From positions 558,001 to 622,000 of the forward strand of contig OZ025808.1 in NCBI GenBank assembly GCA_964019425.1: DNA of 64,000 nt. Reading direction: 5' to 3'. The translations under genes were made by a program, and so were the position numbers. Source of the DNA: Flectonema sp. DT1601 (taxonomy: Eukaryota > Euglenozoa > Diplonemea > Diplonemida > Diplonemidae). Position 1 is the stretch's first letter, and every line of letters begins with the position of its first letter. Positions 1 through 9,017 of this stretch are shown one piece after another. The notes below the pieces were generated by a model. That model saw nothing but the letters and a program-made list of their open reading frames with translations, was not told the origin of the DNA and made no database searches.

Positions 1-36
1 GTTGGTAAGCTGCTTTATGTTGCTTACTTCAGGATG
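1..36 (+). repeat. 36-bp dispersed repeat, copy 1
   Basis: The first 36 bases are repeated exactly at 6913-6948. The copy at the window edge probably continues to the left. The sequence flanking the second copy (6857-6912) also resembles 2357-2395, so these belong to one family of intergenic repeats. No coding potential is visible. Confidence 0.8.
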
Positions 37-472
37 AGTGAAAACACCACTTTGTTTGAGAACAAATCTGGGAGAAGTATTGTTCTACTTTCCCTCTCTG
101 TTTTCACTATCAGAGTTACTCTTTTTTTTTTTTTTTTTTTTTTGTAGTCGTGTGTGACACTATAATGATATTTTTGACCGATTTGAAAGTTGTTTGAAAT
201 CAAAAAAAAAAAAGTAAAATTCTACTCTAACGACGTAGATGATTTTCATGTTTCAGCCCGAACTGAAATGACATACAATTAAACAACCGAATATGTGTCT
301 TGGTGTTGTCTGTCTCATGTGAGCTTCTTTTTGTTTCTGTTCATTACAGATTGGTATAGCTATTCATGTTGCCTAACTTCTTTTTTAAGCTTTTAGCAAT
401 GTGAAGAAAGGGTTTTCCACTCCCCCTGTTATGAACCTATGGTTACTTTATTATGCGAAGTTGCGCATCACC

Positions 473-560
473 CTGTATCTTGAACTAATGCTGAAATATC
501 TTTATGTTTCTATGATGAAAGACAGTTGTAATTTTTACAAAATCGAACATACATCCCCCT
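473..560 (+). repeat. ~95-bp dispersed repeat, copy A
   Basis: Shares an ordered set of words with copies at 1801-1895 and 2207-2305: GTATC...AACTAATG.TAAA.TATC, then GATACAAAACAGTTGTA-like, then TTTACAAA.TCGAACAT and a run of C. The copies are diverged and the function is unknown. A partial copy lies at 42301-42335. Confidence 0.6.
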
Positions 561-639
561 TGTTATTTTCTTTTTTGTTTTTCATCCTGTTAAATTTCTG
601 GGCAAGGTGCTATAAATAAAACACAATCTCCGTGATTGG

Positions 640-865
640 ATCCTCTACTACTGGTTCCCAGACCTCATGCAATCATCAGTCTTTGGACATTCGATTTCTA
701 GCTGACGACAACCTATTACTTCTGCAAGAGCTCGAATTTATCACATACAGACAACTCGATCAAGGCTACAAATCTCGCAAACTCACAGTGGCTTGTCACA
801 GCTTTATCGACTTACGTATTGACATCGCCAATGTCGCTGCTGCGATTCTCAGATGGAGTAGTTCA
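640..865 (+). other. Possible coding relic or exon
   Basis: An open stretch of normal base complexity, unlike the homopolymer-rich flanks, in an open frame that runs from about 620 to 943. It translates to a plausible globular segment (for example LADDNLLLLQELEFITYRQL) but has no ATG at its start, and the frame then runs into a T-rich tract. A pyrimidine-rich AG at 660 could be an acceptor. It could be an exon of a diverged gene, a transposon relic or chance. I recognise no family. Confidence 0.2.
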
Positions 866-1307
866 GTGTTGTGTTTGTTATCTGTACTAGTTTATGTATT
901 TTTTTATTTTTTTATTTTTTTTTTATATATCAGTTCAATAGTTTAATAAGCTAGGCAAAGGTGGAAAAGCTGAAGATTAGTTGTTCATTAATTCTTTTTA
1001 TAAATTAAATTAAATTACAATCTCTTCAGCTGAAGCTAATTCAACAATCCATGCTGAGTCTTCGGAAACAGCTACGGATTGGGTACTCTGTTGCTGTGAG
1101 TTACCCTCCCTGAGAGTACTCATAACATAGAGTAACGTTGGGTTTAATATATTCTAACTAATACGGAGGCGACTTTCGAAAAATTACGTGTTCTCCCTGT
1201 GAGCAACAGGGAAACACATTATTATTTAATCATAAAACTGCAGACTTTTGAACAAGTTATTGAAACAAACTGGATAGTTCTCTCTAATTATTGTGGGAAG
1301 GATGGCG

Positions 1308-1338
<31 letters not shown>

Positions 1339-1800
1339 CTTCCAGTACTTGATTTCTCCGGAAGTAGTCGTCGCATTCATTATTAAACAACTCTGGTGAA
1401 TATCGTACTACATTGTGATCTTTGATTTCATCATTGTGCAGAAATAATTTTTTGCCCCTACACTGATCTTTTGATTTATTCATGTCTTTGTTAAAGATTA
1501 CTTTCCACGGCTAACGTTTTTTTTCATTAATGGGTACCTGTTAATATATGAATATGTTACATCATCTCTCCTTTTGTTCTTTAGTGGTACGTCATCTGTA
1601 ATAGAAATAGATGCCAAGATAACGAGGCTTTGGCATTCAAAAGTCAGTGTCAACATTGAGTGTTTGTCGACCTCATGATACCTCATTTTTTCTTAGCTTT
1701 GAAAAAAAAAAAAAAAAAAAAAAAAGCTTTTTGACCAGCTCTCTCTTATTAATATTCTTAAACTGTAATTAAAACTTTTTTTAATTTATTCACTCCCCAT

Positions 1801-1895
1801 AGTCACTGTATCCTCAACAGATGTTAAACCATCGCTATGTTACGCGATACAAAACAGTTGTATTTTACAAATTCAAACATTCAACCCCCCTATTA
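1801..1895 (+). repeat. ~95-bp dispersed repeat, copy B
   Basis: Second copy of the family described at 473-560. It begins AGTCACTGTATC and ends in a short C-run. Confidence 0.6.
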
Positions 1896-2206
1896 GGCTA
1901 TTAACAGAGAGCCGCCCCCCTTCCTGGTGTTCGTCTTTTTCTATGGTTAATTTTCAAGACAATATAATGTATTAATTAAGTACTCATGAGTTTTATAAAA
2001 AGCTGTTACGGTAACATAGGCAAGTGGCGCTCAACCATGTTCACGTGGCCTCCAAGTGGTATTATTTATTTATTTGCAGTCATTTACTACGCTGCCGCTG
2101 ACAGTCAAGATTGTCGGAGAAATTGTTGTTCCTTTGAGCTTGAAAATGCAGTATCAAATTACCCCCCCCTTTTTGCAGAGTGTATACCTACACTAACATT
2201 ACCTTT

Positions 2207-2297
2207 AGTCACTGTATCTCAGAACTAATGTTAAATTATCGTTATGTTGTTTATGATACAAAACATTTGTATTTTACGTACAAACTCGAACAGTTAA

Positions 2298-2305
<8 letters not shown>
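2207..2305 (+). repeat. ~95-bp dispersed repeat, copy C
   Basis: Third copy of the family described at 473-560. It begins with the same AGTCACTGTATC as copy B and ends in a C-run followed by a T-tract. Confidence 0.6.
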
Positions 2306-2328
<23 letters not shown>

Positions 2329-3183
2329 TCCCGAATTAATTTTAATTTTAATTTTGTTTTAGTCTATCTGAAACACAGAATTGATTACCCGAACTCTTCA
2401 AGAAATCAGTTCTTTTGAAATAAAGACTTTTACCATAGAGCACGGGGACACCCTGTTAGAAGACCTTGTACAGGACACCCTTGATTCTGCTGCATCAATG
2501 ATTTGAGTCGTCACTTTCCCGTCATTATGAATGGGATGGTACATTTAATGTATTCGCTTGGATATTACTGTTTGAATTAAATCTCCCTTTTCCCATTTCC
2601 CTATTTCGTTTGAAAAAAAAATCCTTTTATCCGCGCGTGGTCGAAAAGACATATTGTTTTGTGCAACTGTAATTATTCGTAAGCCTTTTTTGCTATCGGG
2701 ATATACTGCACCCCCAGGGGTTGGCACATAAAGTCCCTTTCAGTAAGGCTTATGGGTTTGACACCCTATTACTGCTGCACAGGCAACAGTTGTGTTTTGT
2801 TTAAAGCGAACCTAAATTCGTGACTAAGTACTTTACGAGGAAAGGAAAGAAAAAGCGAAACAAATAAAGAAATGGAGGAAAAAAATATTTCTCATATCTG
2901 GCCAATAGCCGAATGATATTTATACAGGGTTTATGTTGTTTGTTTTTATTAATTCGTTTTTTTCTTACAAACAAATAAAACACAATTAATAAAAACAAAC
3001 ACAACTAAAATACAAACACAACCCAGTGATGAGCCAAAAGAAAAGTTATTAAATTAAAAATAACATAAAAACCTTATTTCCCAACAGTTTTTAAGGTGGC
3101 TATCTGTTGGAGTCTAAAACGTGTGAAAGATTTAATACTTTCTTTCCAACAGTTCAGGTTTCAGCCAAAAAATAAAATAAAAA

Positions 3184-4824
3184 ATGAATAAGACTACTAT
3201 CTTAGCCCCTATGATCATAATTATCATATTCTTCGGTATTAATGATATGATAACACAACGAAAAACAAGACTCAATAATCTTCAGCTAATAGAAAGTTCG
3301 GACACCATTGCAGAGCAAGAAGAGCAACTGAAGAAATTAAAATTACAATTAAAAACTCAAGAAGACTTACTAAAGGACTATGCTATAAAAATATCAAACC
3401 AAACAGAAGAGATATCCGCATTGAGCTATCATGTCGAGAGTTTTTACGACAATAAAGTAAAAGATGAAAAAATAAAAGAGGAACTTTATAATTACGACAA
3501 TAAAGTAGATGAAAAAACAAAAGAGGAACTTGCAAAGAAGGACATGGACATATGGAGGCTTTCTGTAAGAGCTGTCAGACCCTGGAAGCGGATTAACAGA
3601 ACAGCGGAAGATATGGACCCACCCGCTGGATTTCCTGTTTTTTCGGGAATTCCAAAGGACTTTTGGGACAAACTTGCTCGTGTGTATCCTGTTAACGAGC
3701 TGTCTCCAACGCAGAAACTACTTCCTCTTTGCACTAACACTAACCTTATGCTGAATTCCGGTACGATAAACACTTCCTACGTTTGGGGTGATTGGAACCC
3801 GAAAACGTGTAGATTAGAACAAGCAGAACAGCTAAAGCAGTGCATGCAAAAGACAAAGGTTGCTATCTTCGGAGACTCAACAGGAAGAGCTCTTTCCCAT
3901 TCTCTAAACAATCAGATCTACCACGAAAGAGAAGTCTACTCTGACAAGACTGAGGGCTGGGGTGTTGGTGGAGCAAAGACCGCAGGCTGGGTACGTTATA
4001 TGACTTTCTTAGGACCAGGAAGGCCACAGCCAACATCACTCACCTACAAGACCTCTATCAATAGTGCAAAATCTGCCGATGTCATCGTCGTCTCTGTTGG
4101 TCTCTGGGCGATGGGAAGACTAGCTGTGTCAATTGATAAGTTCATCCGTGAGCTCTACAGAGACTTGTTAGTGCTGAAGCAAATGATGAAAACGGGTACG
4201 TTATTTATGTCTTTATTTTGGTGAAACTTTTTGTTAATTACGTTGAATTTGCAAACAAAACAAAACAAAACAAAACAAAACAAAACAAAACAAAACAAAA
4301 CAAAACAAAACAAAACAAAACAAAACAAAACAAAACAAAACAAAACAAAACAAAACAAAACAAAACAAAACAAAACAAAACAAAACAAAACAAAACAAAA
4401 CAAAACAAAACAAACAGATACTCGACTTGTAATTCGAACTAATTTAGTAGTCTTTAAATGGATGGCATTTGATGCTTCAGTCAACAGGTGTAACAGTCCT
4501 CAAAAACAATTTCTTTTTAATGTTGCGATAAAGGACGTTGCTAGCTGTGTAGGTGCTGAGCTGCTTGATCCATCACCGTTCCTTGAGAAATGGGACAACA
4601 TGACGTCTTTGGCTGATGGTGTTCACTTTGGTTCGAAGTTTGAGGGAGAATTGTTAATGAATCACTTTTGCAGATCACAAAACCAACTTCAGTGGCCTTC
4701 AAAGCCACAATGCTCTATTCTTCTTAGCGACGGTTCATTAAGCGAAGAAAAAATACAAGACTACCGAGAGGTCGCAATTGACACTGGTGTAGAGTATGGA
4801 TGCCGTGGTAAAATTGGTAAGTGA
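3184..4824 (+). CDS. Membrane-anchored PC-esterase (SGNH/GDSL, PMR5/Cas1p-like)
   Basis: Likely a type II membrane protein acting in the secretory pathway as an acyl-esterase or acyltransferase on glycans; the substrate cannot be read from sequence. Exon 1 is 3184-4195 and exon 2 is 4418-4824, giving about 472 residues. Residues about 7-19 are a hydrophobic signal anchor, and about 27-115 form a charged, probably coiled-coil stalk. The catalytic domain starts with the block-I serine motif IFGDSTGRA. Exon 2 carries the matching Asp-His motif ADGVHFGSK. Both belong to the PC-esterase fold seen in plant PMR5/TBL and fungal Cas1p. The intron (4196-4417) has GTACG and AAACAG borders, restores frame exactly and contains a long CAAAA microsatellite. 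The ATG follows a pyrimidine-rich acceptor (TCCAACAG, ending at 3152). The stop overlaps a GTAAGT that could be another donor, so a further exon is possible. Confidence 0.75.
4256..4410 (+). repeat. (CAAAA)31 microsatellite in an intron
   Basis: Thirty-one perfect CAAAA units fill most of the PC-esterase intron and run into its 3' splice site (CAAACAG). Frames that read KQNKT or LFCFV repeats on either strand are translations of this array, not genes. Confidence 0.97.
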
Positions 4825-6029
4825 ACAGTTAGGACCTCTCCACTTAGATAGACAGGGCATGTAGATGACCTCTTCAACATGACATTTTTTTTTAAATTAT
4901 TTTGACAAAATTAATTTTGGTCAAGATTTCCGTTAACTAACGAGATCTCGACCCTTCAGTAGGGGTGCTCGTCGCGTAGGTCTTAGGCGTTCTACGTCCT
5001 TTTTCTTAAGGGACTGTGCGCCTTCAGCACGCGTAAGAGCGAACCAAAAGCAGGTCTGTGATGCTCCTAAAGGTTATGATACTCACTAACTTAGATACTT
5101 TTGTTGAGGAGGCAGCAATTTTTCTTTTTTTTTTTTCCCCCTTCTCTCGTTAAAGTGAAGGTTGGATGTTTAGAACTCGAAAGGCAGACGTAAAAAATGA
5201 ATAAATAAAATAAAACCATTTGAACCTGCTTCTATTTCATCGAGCTGTCTAGTCTTCTTCTTTTTTCTCTCTCTCCTTTTTTTATGGGTATTTTAGCGAC
5301 TGTCGCGCGCGTTGTGCTTTAGCCCACAATATTGAACTGAAGGTTTTGTAGAAGTACCTACCCGTTTAACACACAGTTGAGGCTGAACCTATCCTGTGGT
5401 TATTTATTGGATTGAAGATCGCTGCAATATATTCCACCTTGTAAACCTCTACTTCTTAAAACCCGTTCTGTCTCATTATCTCCCTCTCAACTCTTAAAAT
5501 TGAGAATATTTTCTATTTTTATTTTTTTTAATAGAACTTAGTACTGGTTTTCTTAACAAAATTTTATTTTTAATTGAAAAATAAAAACAACAACAAAAAC
5601 AAGAACATGGCGTGAGTAGCCAAAAATAAAAGCTGAGTATTTCAGCGGGATAATTGTACATTTGTAGTGTTTCTACATGTAAAGCAATAACAGATTGGAT
5701 TTTTACGTAAGTAATAATAAGAAATCTTTTGTTTCACTTATTCGTTTTTTTTTTTTAAACAATTGTCAGTTGTTTGAAAAGAAAAAAAAAAAAACGAATT
5801 CCTATCATTTATTCCTTTCTGAGATTCCTTCAATTAGTCTGCGTACTTCTGTCCGTCAAGCAGAGGAAAATATGAAGGTGATCTACGCCATGCGTAGAAT
5901 GTGTTTTTAATTTAATATTATAAAACGACACATCTAACTAACTAATTTTTTTAACAATGTGTTTTTATAATTTTTTTTTTTTTTTATATTTTAATTTAGT
6001 ACACTTTTTTATAATAAACTCATATCCTA
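4825..6029. other. Intergenic, one GC-richer island
   Basis: No gene seen. Positions 4940-5050 are richer in G+C than the surroundings and contain short self-complementary words (CGTAG 4974-4978 with CTACG 4992-4996; GTGC 5016-5019 with GCAC 5027-5030), so a small RNA is conceivable but unsupported. The rest is T- and A-tract DNA. Confidence 0.5.
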
Positions 6030-6768
6030 CATAGATGGAAGTGCCCTACAATTTGGAGGGCGTGTGGGGCGCTTGTAGGCGCTTTTAATATAAATATTAT
6101 TTTGGAGGGCGCTTTTTTTTACCTTTTTTATTACTATAAGACAGCTAAATTGACGGGGACTTACACTGACGCACAAGTATTTTGACGCAGAAGCCAAAAA
6201 AACTTTTTTTTGACATGCTTGGCAGTCTTTCGAAAAAGAGAAAAAAGAGTGTCAAGGGGTTCGAACCTGAGACCTCCAGGTCATAGTTCGGTGGTCAACA
6301 ATGGCAAAAACAATGGGCCACTCCTTGAGAGCTTCTGGAGCCTGCTGCAATCCCCGAAGCTGAAACTCATTTCAGTGGACGATGCATCCCAGACCTACAA
6401 GGAGCTGATTAGCCCGCAGAATGCACCGAGTCGAATATAGAGGGATTCGAGGAGGGAGAGTGCGTTCTTGCTAACCTGTTAATAGGCCGGTCTTCACGGT
6501 ACCTTGTGAGAAAAAAAAGAAGTTTACTGGTGGCAAGTAAACTGATATCCCAGAGACGCATTTGATCGGGCGAACCGGAGAAAAGTCAAATAAGATGCGA
6601 TTCGACCCTCGCTGAGGGCAGGGGTGTGTCAAAATGAGCTCGGCATTATATTTAATTTAATTAAAAAAGCGCCCTACGCGCCCTCCAGCGCCCTATTTTG
6701 GCCCTACAATTTTTTGTGGCTGATTTTCACCAGGCGCCCTCCAAATTTGGAGGGCACTTCCATCTATG
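6030..6768. mobile_element. Non-autonomous DNA transposon (MITE-like), 739 bp
   Basis: The ends are inverted repeats of about 33 bp. The left end is 6030-6062 and the right end, read in reverse complement, begins with the same CATAGATGGAAGTGCCCT and ends with the same TTTGGAGGGCG. The element is flanked by an identical 6-bp direct repeat, ATCCTA (6024-6029 and 6769-6774), the expected target-site duplication. GCGCC/GGCGC-rich words continue inward from both termini. There is no transposase. The open frame at 6210-6440 is short and overlaps a tRNA-like stretch. The near-identical termini suggest a fairly recent insertion. Superfamily not assigned; a 6-bp duplication fits only a few known groups. 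Confidence 0.85.
6238..6305 (-). repeat. tRNA-like (pol III B-box) relic inside the transposon
   Basis: On the minus strand a B-box-like GGTTCGAACCC is followed about 10 nt later by a T-run and preceded by a segment resembling a tRNA anticodon arm and variable region (ACTATGACCTGGAGG). The T-stem is not fully paired and no clear acceptor stem is seen, so this is not a functional tRNA. A tRNA-derived piece captured by the element is my inference. Confidence 0.35.
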
Positions 6769-6839
6769 ATCCTAACTTTTTTTTTTAAATTTATTCCCCC
6801 CCTTTTTTCTTTTTTTTTTAAAAAAGATTAATTCTCATT

Positions 6840-6878
6840 TTTTTATTTTGTTTTAGTCTATCTAAAACAAAATAAAAA
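6840..6878. repeat. Perfect 17-bp inverted repeat, 5-nt loop
   Basis: The left arm 6840-6856 (TTTTTATTTTGTTTTAG) is exactly complementary to 6862-6878, with loop TCTAT. A related but unpaired version lies at about 2345-2395. It would form a strong hairpin on either strand. Function unknown. Confidence 0.8.
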
Positions 6879-6912
6879 CACAGAATTGAATGTCTGAACT
6901 GTTCACATTCTT

Positions 6913-6948
6913 GTTGGTAAGCTGCTTTATGTTGCTTACTTCAGGATG
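6913..6948 (+). repeat. 36-bp dispersed repeat, copy 2
   Basis: Exact copy of positions 1-36. Confidence 0.85.
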
Positions 6949-7412
6949 CATTAACACTACTTGTGTCTCACTCCCTCTGTTTTCTTTATCGGAATTTATT
7001 GTTTTCTTTTTTGTACAAACAATATTAAGCTGATACAAGAAAAAAAAAAAGTCTTTTGAATTTGTAAGAAATAAGGTGAATTGTCTGGGAAGTTCTTTTT
7101 TTTTTTTCACCTTCTTCTGAAAGTTTTAAAAACAAAAAGAAAAAGGACTGGTGGCAGTGGAGCTAATTCTAAATAACAGCAATTATCCTCCTATTCTCAC
7201 TTTAAATTTTGTTTTGATTGTGATTCGTTTCTTGGTGCATGGGTTGTTTTTGAGGGGGCTTTTTTTTTTCCGTCGTGTCACCAAGCAGGCGGGTCTCTCT
7301 TAAAATCCCACAGAGTTGTCGCCCCTTTGCAATCCTACGGAGTTGTCCCTCTATCCCTAACTGCAGGTCCCAAGTTTGCAGCAGATGGCTATGATTTACT
7401 ACGGGGAATTCC

Positions 7413-7613
7413 ATGGAGCGGATAGGGGTTTTTAGTACAAAATTGCACCTTTCAGTTGTGAGCACTGCGGATGTGGTGCTGAAGGATGTGTCCATCAAAG
7501 GATCACTAATGCTTGTCTCTGAGGGTGGTTTTGACAGAATTATCCAATGGCTGCTGAAAACACCCTTTTACTCAAATATTGTCCCACTGATGTACACTTC
7601 CGGAGTACTTTAG
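7413..7613 (+). other. Possible gene fragment (66 codons)
   Basis: Open frame with ordinary amino-acid composition (contains VSEGGFDRIIQWLLKTP), sitting in a patch of balanced base composition that starts near 7350. An AG acceptor-like site (CAGCAG, ending 7385) precedes an ATG in another frame. It could be a relic of a diverged gene or a tiny gene; I recognise no family. Confidence 0.2.
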
Positions 7614-8357
7614 GGTCTAGTATATTTTAGAACTCTTTTCAATCATTTTTTCTCGCAGCCAATAATAATTGGTTTTTCGATTGTTTCCTTCCTCTCCTTT
7701 TTCCCCTTTTCCGAAATGTTCGCAATGACTGCCTTGCTATTATTGAAAATAAATTTAGTTTCGGTAAGGAAAAGTGAAGAAAAGAAAAAAAGAAATGGAT
7801 AGAAAAATTGTCCTTCTATCTGAAAATAATTTGTTTGAAATGTTTTGCAGGTTTTGAGATATCTTATCTATTTCCCACTGGAAGAACTTGCCTTTTTGGC
7901 TTTTTAAAGTCTTTCTCTCCTCCTACACTCGTATCAGTTACATCATTTTGCTTTTTCCCAAGGACACAAAATACAAAATGGAAGGAAGTAAAATCGACCT
8001 GGTACATGTTTTTCTCCCTTTTCCTTTTCTCTAGTTGCGTCGCTGAAACTAGCTTCTTACTTTTTAAAATCGGTCTCAGCGACCGTGAAATAGCAAAAAT
8101 GTTTTGTGTTCGTAAAGAGTATTCTGATTGCTGACCAGCCCTTTCTATTGTTCGACAACATCGATTAATTGTCGTATTGATCGAATTTATCTTTTCCCAA
8201 AGATTAAGACTTTTATTGGTGGGACACATCGAGCATGGCTAAACTTCTTCTCATCTTATGAGGTTACTTCACATGTTATCAGTTGTTAGTTAAACTTAGA
8301 GTGAAGTTCGGTCTTAGCTACTTCATTGCCTGTTCTTTTCTGTTCTTTTGTTCTCTC

Positions 8358-8452
8358 TAGCATGATGAAAACAATAAGACTTGAGCATCATGCTGAAGTT
8401 GCGGGTTGCCGCAGTTGATGTACAACACTTATGGGATCTGTATGCTGATTGT
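8358..8452 (+). ncRNA. Candidate C/D box snoRNA, type 1, copy 1
   Basis: Box order matches a C/D snoRNA: C box ATGATGA at 8362-8368, D' box CTGA at 8393-8396, C'-like TTGATGT at 8415-8421, D box CTGA at 8445-8448. The two guide segments lie just upstream of D' (ends GAGCATCATG) and D (ends GGATCTGTATG). I could not match either to a conserved rRNA stretch from memory. Confidence 0.55.
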
Positions 8453-8511
8453 TTGTGAGTTTCCTTTCCTCTTCTTGTCTCGCAGCCCAGTCTGCGTCAA
8501 AAACAAAACCC

Positions 8512-8602
8512 TTCTCTGATGACAACCAATTCGTTCGTTATTTTCCATTGAGTCTCACGAGACACTGAGGATCCATTTTATTATGGTCGAGATGCTGAGA
8601 AC
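8512..8602 (+). ncRNA. Candidate C/D box snoRNA, type 2, copy 1
   Basis: TGATGA at 8517-8522 as C box, CTGA at 8565-8568 (D') and CTGA at 8595-8598 (D). The segment upstream of D' contains GTCTCACGA, complementary to TCGTGAGAC of the conserved LSU rRNA sequence GTCGTGAGACAGG. The pairing begins at the fifth nucleotide upstream of the D' box, the methylation register. Nine base pairs is short, so the target is tentative. Confidence 0.45.
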
Positions 8603-8663
8603 AGTTGTTCGCTTCTTTTGCTTTTCCTCTTCTGGAGTTTGACGTTCCTCCTCTGAACCTCAC

Positions 8664-8758
8664 ACGCATGATGAAAACAATAAGACTTGAGCATCATGCT
8701 GAAGTTGCGGGTTGCCGCAGTTGATGTACAACACTTATGGGATCTGTATGCTGATTGT
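8664..8758 (+). ncRNA. Candidate C/D box snoRNA, type 1, copy 2
   Basis: Same boxes as copy 1: C ATGATGA 8668-8674, D' CTGA 8699-8702, C' TTGATGT 8721-8727, D CTGA 8751-8754. The sequence between the boxes is identical to copy 1. Confidence 0.55.
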
Positions 8759-8818
8759 TTGTGAGTTTCCTTTCCTCTGCTTGTCTCGCAGCCCTGTCTG
8801 TGTCAAAAACAAGAACCT

Positions 8819-8910
8819 TTCTCTGATGACAACCAATTCGTTCGTTATTTTCCATTGAGTCTTTACGAGACACTGAGGATCCATTTTATTATGGTCGAGA
8901 TGCTGAGAAC
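8819..8910 (+). ncRNA. Candidate C/D box snoRNA, type 2, copy 2
   Basis: TGATGA 8824-8829, D' CTGA 8873-8876, D CTGA 8903-8906. The guide upstream of D' differs from copy 1 (CTTTACGAGACA rather than CTCACGAGACA), which weakens the LSU pairing. Confidence 0.4.
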
Positions 8911-9017
8911 AGTTGTTCGCTCCTTTCCATTCCCTTTTCTTCTTTTCTTCATTTCTTGAGTTCAAACCTTCGGTCTCCTGTAATGTCGATAAGTAATAAC
9001 CTTTATTACCAGATTTC

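Larger units (their letters stand above)
37..3183. other. Repeat-rich intergenic region without a convincing gene
   Basis: About 3.1 kb of AT-rich DNA with long A and T homopolymers (for example 121-143, 1311-1338, 1701-1724, 2307-2329). Open frames here are short, begin mostly at non-ATG codons or read through homopolymers. The region contains three copies of a repeat of about 95 bp (listed separately) and one stretch near 640-865 with higher complexity that could be a relic exon. No tRNA or rRNA was recognised. Confidence 0.6.
6775..8359. other. Intergenic with a perfect inverted repeat and possible coding relics
   Basis: Contains a 17-bp perfect inverted repeat (6840-6878), the second copy of the 36-bp repeat (6913-6948), and a stretch of coding-like complexity at 7350-7613. 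Frames at 7808-8134 are T-rich and weak. No complete gene was recognised. Confidence 0.5.
8360..8920 (+). repeat. Tandem duplication (~254 bp, period 306) carrying two C/D snoRNA candidates each
   Basis: 8360-8613 and 8666-8920 are nearly identical, differing at only a few bases. Each copy contains two small-RNA candidates in the same order (listed separately). The duplication is directly upstream of the MORN gene, on its transcribed strand. Tandemly repeated clusters of mixed snoRNAs are a known habit of Euglena and trypanosomatids. Confidence 0.85.

Noticed and set aside
4155-4484. Minus-strand frame of repeated LFCFV and plus-strand KQNKT frames
   Set aside because: They are translations of the (CAAAA)31 microsatellite inside an intron.
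7864-8229. 121-codon minus-strand frame, and an HTH-like plus-strand stretch GLSDREIAKMF nearby
   Set aside because: No acceptor or ATG context fits, the sense stretch is only about 20 residues, and all real genes lie on the + strand. Not enough to call a transposase relic.
8522-8545. Complement of ATAACGAACGA (conserved SSU word) in the type 2 snoRNA
   Set aside because: Eleven pairs, but no D or D' box at the right distance, so it would not direct methylation by the +5 rule.
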